From positions 1 to 64,000 of the forward strand of contig DATCFY010000218.1 of NCBI GenBank assembly GCA_036509255.1: a stretch of 64,000 nt of DNA. The letters are read 5' to 3'. Made by a program: the position numbers and the translations under genes. Positions 51,141-58,437 of the stretch are shown here, piece after piece. Each line of letters opens with the position of its first letter. Position 1 is the stretch's first letter. The notes under the pieces are model-generated. The model did not search any database and had not been told where the DNA came from. It was given only the letters and a program-made list of their open reading frames with translations. This DNA comes from RYN-230 sp036509255. Lineage in GTDB: Bacteria > Actinomycetota > Actinomycetes > Streptosporangiales > Streptosporangiaceae.

Positions 51141-51980
51141 ATGAATGTGAACAGGATGACCGAGACCACCCCCGCCGACGGCACCAGCTACCTCACCCGG
51201 CCCGGGGGACGGATCGCTTACGACATCGCTGGCTCCGGGCCCCTCATAGTGCTCGTGCCGGGCCTGGGTGACCTGCGGGCCGGCTACCGCTTCCTCGCCC
51301 CCGCCCTGCGGGCAGCGGGCTACCAGGTCGCCTGCACGGACCTTCGCGGCCACGGCGACAGCGACACGACGTTCGCGTCTTACGGCGACGAGGACACCGC
51401 GGGCGACGTCGTGGCCCTGATCGGGGAACTCGGCGGCCCCGCCGTCCTCGTCGGTAACTCCATGGGCGCCGGGTCCGCCGTGCTCGCCGCCGCCGAGCAG
51501 CCCGATCTCGTCTCCGGCCTCGTACTCGTCGGCCCGTTCGTCCGCGACCCCGCCATCGCCGCGATGCGGCGCGTTCTCCTGCGTGCGGCCATGGCCCCGC
51601 AGTGGGCGGCGCTGTCCTGGAAGTCCTACCTGCCAACGCTCTATGCGGGCCGGCGCCCCGCCGACTTCAGCGAGTATCGCGGCCAGGTGGTGGCCAGCCT
51701 CCGCCGGCCGGGATACGCACGGGCTTTCTCCCTGACCACGCGCACCAGCCACGCCGCGGCGCAAGCGCATCTGACCGGGGTCAGGGCACCGGTCCTGGTC
51801 GTGATGGGGGAGCAGGACCCCGACTTCCCCGACCCCGCGGGGGAGGCGGCCTGGATCGCGCAGGCCCTGGGCGCACAGGTCGTCATGGTGCCTGAGGCCG
51901 GGCATTATCCCCAGTCGCAGCGGCCCGACATCACCACCGCCACCGTCCTGCGGTTCCTGGCCACGGTGCATAGCCGATGA
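51141..51980 (+). CDS. Alpha/beta hydrolase
   Basis: ATG 51141 follows GGAAGGAAC; 279 residues. Motifs: PLIVLVPGLGDLRAGYRFL (oxyanion region), TDLRGHGDSDTTF, nucleophile VGNSMGAGSAVLAA (Ser ~107), acid VLVVMGEQDPDFP and catalytic His PEAGHYPQSQRP. The triad is complete. The LRGHGDS and GHYP motifs place it near haloperoxidase and ester-hydrolase groups. It is 70 nt after the MMPL stop and overlaps the next gene by 4 nt (ATGA), so the three were an operon. Confidence 0.9.
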   Translation: MNVNRMTETTPADGTSYLTRPGGRIAYDIAGSGPLIVLVPGLGDLRAGYRFLAPALRAAGYQVACTDLRGHGDSDTTFASYGDEDTAGDVVALIGELGGPAVLVGNSMGAGSAVLAAAEQPDLVSGLVLVGPFVRDPAIAAMRRVLLRAAMAPQWAALSWKSYLPTLYAGRRPADFSEYRGQVVASLRRPGYARAFSLTTRTSHAAAQAHLTGVRAPVLVVMGEQDPDFPDPAGEAAWIAQALGAQVVMVPEAGHYPQSQRPDITTATVLRFLATVHSR

Positions 51981-52617
51981 ACGCGGCAGACTCCATCCGC
52001 CGGGTGTCAGTGGTGAGGACCGGCCAGGTGCGGATCCGCCCCGACCACGAGGCGTCGACCTGGCGCCCCATGGCCTGGTGGCTGCTGGCCTCCCGGCGGT
52101 GGACCAGCCCCCGGCCCATCAACGCATGCGTCATCGAGCACCGCGACGGCCTGGTGCTGTTCGACACCGGGCAGGACCGCGCCTCGGTCACCGACCCCGG
52201 GTATTTTCCCGGCGGACTGACGGGGATGCTGTACGCACGTGACCACCGCGGTCCTGTCCCACCTGCAGCAGGACCACATCGGTGGCCTGGCCGAACTGGG
52301 GCTCGCCGACATCCTGGTCAGCCAGGCCGAGTGGGACACCCTGTCTGGCCGGCTGCCCGAGATGCAGGGACTGATACGCCGGCACATCGACCTGCCAGGC
52401 CTGCGCTGGCAGCGGATCACGCCCGAGCCGGTCAGCGACCCCCGGCCTGGCCCCTTTCCGCTCGGGTCACGACCTGTTCGGTGACGGCAGCCTGGTCCTG
52501 CTGCCCACGCTGCGCCAGCACTATCCGGATCTGGTGATCCTGCCTGCTCATGACCCCGGAGCGGCGGGCCGCCTGGCCCAGGCCACCGGCCAGGCTCCCA
52601 CGCTGGCGACCGCGTAG
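51977..52617 (+). pseudogene. Metallo-beta-lactamase-fold hydrolase, frameshifted and internally deleted
   Basis: Frame 1 gives the N terminus (RPINACVIEHRDGLVLFDTGQDRASV, GYFPGGLTGMLYAR). Near 52240 it shifts to TTAVLSHLQQDHIGGLAEL and RRHIDLPGLRWQRITPEP. Near 52455 it shifts again to GHDLFGDGSLVLLPTLRQHYPDLVILPAHDPGAAGRL, and stops at 52617. The family's middle third (the HTPGHTPG region) is missing. The metal motif HxHxDH reads HLQQDH, so the second His is lost as well. It is the third gene of the MMPL operon and cannot be functional. Confidence 0.82.
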
Positions 52618-52874
52618 CGGTGGAAGCGCTCCCGCTGGCGGAACCGCTGCGCGCGTTCCGCTGGGGGCAGCGTCTTTCCGGTGTCTTTCCCGTGCACCAA
52701 ACGCCGGCCCGCTCTAGCCACGGAAACCAGGGAAGGATAAAATAAAGGGAGTCGCTCCGGACCCTGGCCGCCGCACCCGCGAGAAATGTCCGCAGGTGCA
52801 GCAGGGCCCGGGTTTTTTTGTGCCCGGGAACGATGCCGGTGGGACCACACGGTCACTGGCTGAAGGAGTGGGTC

Positions 52875-53162
52875 ATGGGCATCATCGCCTGGATTATTCT
52901 CGGCCTGGCGGCAGGCTTGCTCGCCAATATGCTGATCCCCGGCAAGAGGTCACAGGGTCTTGTCCTGACCTGCGTCATCGGCATCGTGGGAGCGCTGCTC
53001 GGCGGCTGGGTAGCTAGCAGGCTGTTCCACGTTCACAGCCTGCAGGGCTTCTTCAATCTCTCCACGTGGATCACCGCGATCGCCGGCGCAGCGGTGCTGC
53101 TGCTCGTCTTCCACCTGATCAGCGGCCGGTCCAGGCGATCTGGCCGCTCCGCGCATCGTTAA
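52875..53162 (+). CDS. GlsB/YeaQ/YmgE-type small membrane protein
   Basis: ATG 52875 after AAGGAG; 95 residues. Three hydrophobic helices: IIAWIILGLAAGLLANMLIP, VLTCVIGIVGALLGGWVA and WITAIAGAAVLLLVFHLI, with the family glycines. The family (transglycosylase-associated protein) is stress-induced in several bacteria and of uncertain function. A TAAAAT (52738-52743) far upstream could be its promoter. It is followed 45 nt later by the whiB-like gene in the same direction. Confidence 0.9.
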   Translation: MGIIAWIILGLAAGLLANMLIPGKRSQGLVLTCVIGIVGALLGGWVASRLFHVHSLQGFFNLSTWITAIAGAAVLLLVFHLISGRSRRSGRSAHR

Positions 53163-53207
53163 GAGGCAGGGCGGCATCGCACCTGCATAACTTCCCGGAG
53201 GTTGGCC

Positions 53208-53603
53208 ATGCTGCCATCAGGTGACGACGCGGGCTCCATGACCTGGATGTCCCGGGGCGCCTGCCAGCGTGAGGATCCTGAGCTCTTCTTCCCCATCGCA
53301 GCGAATGGCCCTGCGCCGGAGAAGATCAAGGCAGCCAAGAGAGTCTGCCGCTGCTGCGCGGTAAGCGCCGCCTGCTTGTCTTTTGGCCTGAGTACCCCGC
53401 AGGACGGCATCTGGGGAGGAACCACCCGGGGGGAACGCAGCGCGATGCGCAAACGCCGGGCCCGCGTCGCCGGGCACATATCCCGGATGGCCGGCGCCGG
53501 CGGCGCCACGGCCGGGCCGGCGGTCCCACAGTACGGCCGGCCGCGTCCCGCGGGCAGGTCAGCGGCGGCTGGTCCACCGGGGGCCGGTCAGGGCCCACGC
53601 TGA
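53208..53603 (+). CDS. WhiB-family Fe-S transcriptional regulator
   Basis: ATG 53208 after GGAGG; 131 residues. The four cluster Cys are present: GACQREDPELFFP, then CRCCAVSAAC giving C-x2-C-x5-C. The GIWGG turn (QDGIWGGTTRGER) and a basic AT-hook-like segment (RKRRARVAGH) follow. WhiB proteins bind a [4Fe-4S] cluster, respond to O2, NO or redox state and act with the principal sigma factor. The C-terminal ~45 residues are Gly/Ala/Pro-rich and overlap the convergent Rv1733c-like gene by 45 nt. Confidence 0.92.
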   Translation: MLPSGDDAGSMTWMSRGACQREDPELFFPIAANGPAPEKIKAAKRVCRCCAVSAACLSFGLSTPQDGIWGGTTRGERSAMRKRRARVAGHISRMAGAGGATAGPAVPQYGRPRPAGRSAAAGPPGAGQGPR

Positions 53604-54161
53604 CTCCCAGGCGGCCAGTCGCCGCCGGTCGATCACCAGACGGCACACTGCGTACGAGATGACCAGCCCCACCGTGGCGCAGGCTACCGCTGAGATGGCC
53701 GTGAGCAGCCCATAGAAAAGCATGAGCGCCTGGCTAGGCGGAGGGGCGTCGGGCTGGCCAGAGTGATTCAGCCAGACCGGTACCCGCGTCCCCGCGGGTG
53801 CGCCGACGATGTCAGGCGCCGTCACCGAGGTGAGTACGCTGGGTCGCTGCCGCCCGTTGGCGGCGGCCCAGCGGGCCCGGGCATGACCAGGCTGAAGCTG
53901 CCCGGCGATCGTCGGCCCGGGCTGAGTCAGGGTGGCCACGGTCATGTGCAGGCGGGCGGCCTTGGCCTGCTGTGTGCCATAGATGTGGCCGCCGAGGACC
54001 GACGCCCCAGCTACCGCTATGAGGAACGCGGCGACCAGCATCACCAGGACCGCGCCCTCGATCCGGTCGTAAGAGCGCCGGAGCGGATTCCGGCCAGCCA
54101 GCAGCCGGGCCAGTCCCGAAACCCGAGGGCCCACCCGGTGGGCTGTGCCGGTCACGATCAT
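53559..54161 (-). CDS. Rv1733c-like two-helix membrane protein
   Basis: ATG 54161; 200 residues. GRNPLRRSYDRIEGAVLVML leads into TM1 (~40-62); an extracytoplasmic domain (~63-150) has TVATLTQPGPTIAG, RARWAAANGR and GTRVPVWLNHSGQ; TM2 (~155-178) is MLFYGLLTAISAVACATVGLVI. This is the Rv1733c architecture, a DosR-regulated membrane protein of unknown function in M. tuberculosis. Its start overlaps the stop of a 33-codon frame (ATGA), and its 3' end overlaps the whiB-like gene on the other strand. DosR-like context recurs at the Acg gene at 18953. Confidence 0.88.
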   Translation of the reverse strand: MIVTGTAHRVGPRVSGLARLLAGRNPLRRSYDRIEGAVLVMLVAAFLIAVAGASVLGGHIYGTQQAKAARLHMTVATLTQPGPTIAGQLQPGHARARWAAANGRQRPSVLTSVTAPDIVGAPAGTRVPVWLNHSGQPDAPPPSQALMLFYGLLTAISAVACATVGLVISYAVCRLVIDRRRLAAWESAWALTGPRWTSRR

Positions 54162-54259
54162 TCCCGGCAGTCGATGCACAGTTCCGGGCCGGCGGTACCG
54201 GGGAGATATCCAGGCTGGGCCACGACGAACGGGGCGTCACTGGTCGCAGGGTCCGTCAT
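54158..54259 (-). CDS. Short upstream ORF coupled to Rv1733c-like gene
   Basis: ATG 54259 to TGA 54158-54160, 33 codons: MTDPATSDAPFVVAQPGYLP then GTAGPELCIDCRE. Its stop overlaps the ATG of the membrane-protein gene, typical of translational coupling. The CIDCRE ending could bind metal. It may be a real small protein or a leader peptide. Evidence is positional only. Confidence 0.4.
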   Translation of the reverse strand: MTDPATSDAPFVVAQPGYLPGTAGPELCIDCRE

Positions 54260-54459
54260 GAGTCTGGCCGCCTCTGAACGCCGAAAGGCTAGCGGCGCGG
54301 GAGCACATGGTCCGGACTGATCCAGGCTCGCTAAGTACAGCCAGGGTCGCACGAACCAGCGGCGGAAGGCAACGGGCCGCTGCGCCGGGGCCCTCGCATC
54401 ATCTGCCGGGCGGGCCGCTTGACCCTGACACCGTGTGAGGCTGTCGGGTAGGAGGCGTC

Positions 54460-55156
54460 ATGTTCACCATCGGAGACTTCGCCAGGCATGGCCAGGTGTC
54501 GGTACGCATGCTGCGCCACTACGACGCGACCGGGCTCCTCCGCCCAGCCAGGGTCGACCCGGCCAGCGGTTACCGGTTCTATGAGGCCGGCCAGCTCGCG
54601 CGGCTCAACCGCGTTATCGCGCTGAAAGATCTCGGCTTCACCCTCGAACAGGTGCGCGCGATGCTAGACCAGCAGGTCAGCGCCGAGCAACTGCGCGGGA
54701 TGCTGCGGCTGCGCGGCCGTCCGCGTCGCGGAACTCACCGCGACCGCGGCACACCTGGAGCCTGCCATCATCAGCCCGGTGATCCAGCCGCTGTATCAGG
54801 AGCTGGGTAGCCGGCTCGGCCGGGCCGGGGTGGTCCCCACCGGACCGCCGATTGCTTATTACGAGGACGCCCCGGACGGTGACGGAGTGATCATCCACGC
54901 GACCATGCCGGTCAGCACCGACCCGGCCAGCGGCCACGACTTCGAGATCACCGACCTGCCCGAGATCAGTCGCGCGGCCACGATCGTCCACCGCGGGTCC
55001 ATGGACAGCGTCATGGCTACTCTCCAGACCCTGGCGCGGTGGATTGAGGCCCACGGCCACCGCTCCACCGGGTACCCCCGTGAGATGTACCTCGAATGCC
55101 CCGAGGACCGGGACAAGTGGGTCACCGAACTGCAGGAACCGATCATCTCCGGCTGA
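54460..55156 (+). pseudogene. MerR-GyrI effector regulator with internal deletion
   Basis: ATG 54460 opens a MerR DNA-binding domain (MFTIGDFARHGQVSVRMLRH, DPASGYRFYEAGQLARLNRV, KDLGFTLEQVRAML) that loses the frame after RGMLRLR. From about 54718 another frame continues with the C-terminal GyrI-like domain (VRVAELTATAAHLEPAIISP, PIAYYEDAP, VHRGSMDSVMATLQTLARWI, REMYLECPEDRDKWVTELQ). Most of the coiled-coil dimerisation helix between the domains, roughly 35-40 residues in relatives, is missing. An out-of-frame deletion therefore splits the gene. The N-terminal half alone could still be made. Confidence 0.82.
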
Positions 55157-55258
55157 CCCGCACGGCTTCCCCGCGGTCAGGCGCGGGCGGCGTCGAGCGC
55201 GGCGCGGGCACCGGACAGGGCCAGCATCCGCCGGCCGGATCGGCCCGTCGGCGCCGGG

Positions 55259-55264
55259 TAGCCT
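55259..55264 (+). promoter_or_regulatory. Leaderless-type -10 hexamer TAGCCT
   Basis: TAGCCT is followed by GCCGTC and the GTG at 55271; no ribosome site is present. Confidence 0.55.
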
Positions 55265-55270
55265 GCCGTC

Positions 55271-56212
55271 GTGAGCGTGATCGACTGGCTGCTCGAAGGT
55301 GACCCCGCCATCCGCTGGCAGGTGCTGCGGGATCTCACGAACGGGTCAGCCGGCGACGTGGCGGCCGAGCGGGCCCGGGTGGAGCACGATGGCTGGGGCG
55401 CGCGCCTGCTGGCGCTGGAGGATCCCGACGGGCTCTGGGACGGCGGCGCGTGCTTCCCGGCGTCCTACAGGGGCGGTGAACCGGGGCAGCCCTGGACGGC
55501 CACGATGCACACGCTGCAGACCCTGCAGATCCTCGGGCTTGACCCGGCGTCGGAGTCCGCCCGCCGGGCGATCGGGCTCGTTGCGGAAAACGGGTGCTGG
55601 GAGCACGCTGGGCAGCGCTACTTCGACGGGGAGGTCGAGCCCTGCATCAACGGCAGGACGATCGCGACCGGGGCGTACTTCGGGGTGCACGTCGGGGCGA
55701 TCGTCGAGCGGACCCTCGCCGAGCGGCTCGCTGACGGCGGCTGGAACTGCGAGGCCGAGAACGGGTCGGTGCGATCCTCCTTCGACACGACGATCAACGT
55801 GCTCGACGGCCTGCTCGAGTTCGAGCGCGCGCCCGGCGGGTCCGCGGAGGTGCGCACGGCCCGCCGGAGCGGTGAGGAGTACCTGCTCGAGCGCGGCCTG
55901 TTCCGCCGGAAGACCACTGGGGTCGTCGTCCAGCCGGCGTATCTCGAGTTCGTTTTTCCGTACTACTGGCACTACGACGTGCTGCGTGCGCTCGACTACT
56001 TCCGGCGGTCGGGTGCGGACCCGGATCCCCGGATGGCGGAGGCGGTAGCGGTCGTGCAGTCGAAGCGGCAGCCCGACGGCCGGTGGCTGCTCGACCGCAT
56101 CCATCCGGGCCACGTCCACTTCGATCTTGAGGGCGGCACGGGCACGCGGAGCCGCTGGAACACCCTGCGCGCGCTTAGGGTGCTCAGGTGGTGGGACGCA
56201 GCCGCCGCCTGA
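55271..56212 (+). CDS. Squalene-cyclase/prenyltransferase-fold (alpha/alpha barrel) protein
   Basis: GTG 55271; 313 residues. Starts VIDWLLEGDPAIRWQVLRDL and shows barrel-type repeats with Trp/Gly motifs: DPDGLWDGGACFPASYR, WTATMHTLQTLQILGLDP, LADGGWNCEAENGSVRSSFD, SKRQPDGRWLLDR and RWNTLRALRVLRWW. The QW-like PDGRW pattern and alternating helices match terpenoid-cyclase/prenyltransferase alpha/alpha toroids, but no DxDD or substrate motif is seen, so it is not a proven cyclase. Homologues are widespread hypothetical proteins in actinobacteria. Function unknown. Confidence 0.8.
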   Translation: MSVIDWLLEGDPAIRWQVLRDLTNGSAGDVAAERARVEHDGWGARLLALEDPDGLWDGGACFPASYRGGEPGQPWTATMHTLQTLQILGLDPASESARRAIGLVAENGCWEHAGQRYFDGEVEPCINGRTIATGAYFGVHVGAIVERTLAERLADGGWNCEAENGSVRSSFDTTINVLDGLLEFERAPGGSAEVRTARRSGEEYLLERGLFRRKTTGVVVQPAYLEFVFPYYWHYDVLRALDYFRRSGADPDPRMAEAVAVVQSKRQPDGRWLLDRIHPGHVHFDLEGGTGTRSRWNTLRALRVLRWWDAAAA

Positions 56213-56294
56213 GTTTCAAGCGGGCTCTTAGGCCAGCTCCCGGCGGGTCGGCCGCGGAAAGCGTTGACCAGCCGTGGCCCAGCCGGTAAGCATC

Positions 56295-57290
56295 ATGGCT
56301 GTGGACTCGTTCACGGGAAAGATCGCGGTGGTGACCGGCGGTGGTTCCGGCATGGGCCGCGAGCTGGTCCGCCAGCTGGCGGTGCAGGGATGCTCGGTCG
56401 CGGTCTGTGACCTGAACGCGGACGCCGTCGCGGGCACCGCGGTCATGGCGCGGGCGGCCGCCGTGCCCGAGGTCCGGGTGACCAGCCACGCCTGCGACGT
56501 CGCCGACGAGGGGCAGGTCCTGCGGTTCCGCGACGAGGTGCTGGAGGAGCACGACACCGACCACGTCGACCTGGTCTTCAGCAACGCGGGCATCGGCGGC
56601 GGCAGCAGCTTTGTCAGCGGTGACCGGGAAGAGTGGGAGCGGACGTTCGCCATCGACTGGTGGGGGGTCTACTACTGCGCCCGCGCCTTCCTGCCGCTGC
56701 TCACCGCGAGTGCCGACGGGGTCCTGGTCAACACCAGCAGCGTGAACGGCCTCTCGGCTTCGCTGGGCCCAGGCGTGCCGCAGAGCGCCTACAGCACGGC
56801 CAAGTTCGCCGTGCGGGGCTTCTCGGAGGCCCTCATCGAGGACCTGCGCACCCACGCGCCGCATGTCCATGTCGCCGTCGTCATGCCGGGGCACGTGGGC
56901 ACCGACATCGTGGCGAACAGCTTCCGCGCCCGTGGCCTGCCGGACCCGGAGCATATGAGCGACGCGCAGCTGGAGCAGCTGATCCCCCGCGACGCGCGGG
57001 CCGGGCTGGTCGGCGCCGGCCTGCTGGCCGAGGACGCGTCAGCCGATGACCTGCGCCAGATGCTCGTGCGGGCCAACGCCGACTTCCGGGACAAGGCGCC
57101 GGTCACCGCGGCTGAGGCGGCGACCATCATTCTCGACGGGGTGCGATCCGGGGCCTGGCGGATCCTCATCGGAGAGGACGCCGCGATGATCGACGCGGCG
57201 GTGCGCGCGAAGCCGGAGGCCGCCTATGACTACGCCGAGCTTTTCAAGGGGATGGCCGCCGGGCCCGCGGCAGGAAACCCTGAGCGGTAG
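56295..57290 (+). CDS. Short-chain dehydrogenase/reductase
   Basis: Start placed at ATG 56295 (an in-frame GTG at 56274 is possible); 331 residues. Rossmann motif VVTGGGSGMGRELV, cofactor-specificity loop VCDLNADAV, ACDVADE, NAG motif VFSNAGIGGG, catalytic Ser in VNTSSVNG and YxxxK in SAYSTAKFAVRGF. The Asp after the second strand suggests NAD(H) use. It carries a ~60-residue C-terminal extension beyond a classical SDR (PVTAAEAATIILDGV). The substrate is unknown. It stands alone between the cyclase-like gene and the convergent deacetylase. Confidence 0.9.
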   Translation: MAVDSFTGKIAVVTGGGSGMGRELVRQLAVQGCSVAVCDLNADAVAGTAVMARAAAVPEVRVTSHACDVADEGQVLRFRDEVLEEHDTDHVDLVFSNAGIGGGSSFVSGDREEWERTFAIDWWGVYYCARAFLPLLTASADGVLVNTSSVNGLSASLGPGVPQSAYSTAKFAVRGFSEALIEDLRTHAPHVHVAVVMPGHVGTDIVANSFRARGLPDPEHMSDAQLEQLIPRDARAGLVGAGLLAEDASADDLRQMLVRANADFRDKAPVTAAEAATIILDGVRSGAWRILIGEDAAMIDAAVRAKPEAAYDYAELFKGMAAGPAAGNPER

Positions 57291-57312
57291 CAGCCGGGGG
57301 CGCGCCCGCCCG

Positions 57313-58164
57313 TTAGGTCGTCACGGCGTGGAAGTGATAGCCCTCGCGCAGGAGGCGGGGCAGGACGATGCGCAGCGCCTCGACCGTCTGAGCACGGTTT
57401 CCGCCCCCGTCGTGCTCCAGGATGATCGATCCCGGGCGGGTGTTATGCATGATGTCGCGGACAATGCTCCGGACTCCCGGCCGGGACCAGTCGCGCGGGT
57501 CGACTGACCAGTCCATCGGCACCATCTTCATGCGCTCACATTGCCTGAGCACGGCGGCTGACCAGGCCCCGTAGGGAGCGCGGAACAACTGCGGGTGCAC
57601 GCCGGCCGCCGAATGGATCACGTGACTGGTCCAGGCAAGCTCGGTGTGCAGCCTATGCGCCGGCATGCGCACGAGGTCGGAATGAGTCCATGTGTGGTTG
57701 GCGATATGGTGGCCCTCCTCCGCGACCGCCCGGGCCAGACGCGGGTAGGCGGCCACCTGGCGGCCGATCATCGAAAACGTCGCCGTCACCCCGTATCTGT
57801 GCAGGACTCGCAGCACCTGCGGGGTGTACACCGGATCCGGGCCGTCGTCGATCGTCAGTGCGATCGCCCGGGAAGCGTCGTCGATGTAGTAAAGCGGCTG
57901 GTCCACGGGGCGGGGTGGCGGGGGATGGGTCACCGGGTCGTGGTGTGCTGGAGGGGTGCGGCGGGCGGTCAGGGCGCGCTGCGCAGCCGGCTGCTGGTTT
58001 GCGCTCACCTCGCGATGAGGAGGCAATTGGCCGGCCGGCCCGGAAAGCAGGCGGGAACCGACGACGCTAGTCAGCGTGATGCCGCCGACGGTCAGGAGCA
58101 GACGCCGCCGCCGGGCCGCAAAAAGAGCGGCGGAATCACGGTCAGAAGCCGAAAAATTCCCCAT
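57313..58164 (-). CDS. Secreted polysaccharide deacetylase (NodB domain)
   Basis: Start taken at ATG 58164; 283 residues. An N-terminal RRRRLLLTVGGITLTSVVGS segment is a Tat-like or membrane-anchor signal, followed by a Pro/His-rich linker. The NodB domain has motif 1 ALTIDDGPDPVY, motif 2 HHIANHTWTHSDL (His ligands), motif 3 LFRAPYGAWS, DWSVDPRDW, and motif 5 SIILEHDGGGNRAQT. All catalytic residues are present. It removes acetyl groups from peptidoglycan or other envelope polysaccharide outside the membrane. An inverted repeat lies 75-95 bp upstream. Confidence 0.92.
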   Translation of the reverse strand: MGNFSASDRDSAALFAARRRRLLLTVGGITLTSVVGSRLLSGPAGQLPPHREVSANQQPAAQRALTARRTPPAHHDPVTHPPPPRPVDQPLYYIDDASRAIALTIDDGPDPVYTPQVLRVLHRYGVTATFSMIGRQVAAYPRLARAVAEEGHHIANHTWTHSDLVRMPAHRLHTELAWTSHVIHSAAGVHPQLFRAPYGAWSAAVLRQCERMKMVPMDWSVDPRDWSRPGVRSIVRDIMHNTRPGSIILEHDGGGNRAQTVEALRIVLPRLLREGYHFHAVTT

Positions 58165-58237
58165 GGCACCCCGGTATCTCTGTGTGTCATTACGGCCAGT
58201 GCGACCACAGAAATCGTGTCTAAACACCCCACGGCAT

Positions 58238-58259
58238 CATGCCGGAATTACCCGGCATG
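58238..58259. repeat. 8-bp inverted repeat upstream of the deacetylase
   Basis: CATGCCGG (58238-58245) and CCGGCATG (58252-58259) around a 6-nt AT-rich loop, in the gap between the deacetylase and lhr. Possible operator; no T-run. Confidence 0.5.
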
Positions 58260-58425
58260 GCCAAGCAAATCCGCTGTGTGTCGCGGACAGCTTGATGTCC
58301 GCTAACGCGAGGGAATGCCCCGCTGATGGGGGTCACCGGCTCGCCTGCTGCCCGGGCCGGGAGGCGTAGCTGCCCCGGCCGTAGCCGCCGGGGTCAGCGG
58401 GCTCCCATACCACAGCATGACGGGA

Positions 58426-58431
58426 TAAAAT
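58426..58431 (+). promoter_or_regulatory. Leaderless-type -10 hexamer TAAAAT of lhr
   Basis: TAAAAT is followed by ATCCAG and GTG 58438; transcription should start at the start codon. Confidence 0.6.
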
Positions 58432-58437
58432 ATCCAG

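Noticed and set aside
52795..52835. A T7 run flanked by CCCGGG sequences, resembling a terminator
   Set aside because: The pairing arms are only 6 bp and enclose the T-run itself, so it does not have intrinsic terminator geometry.
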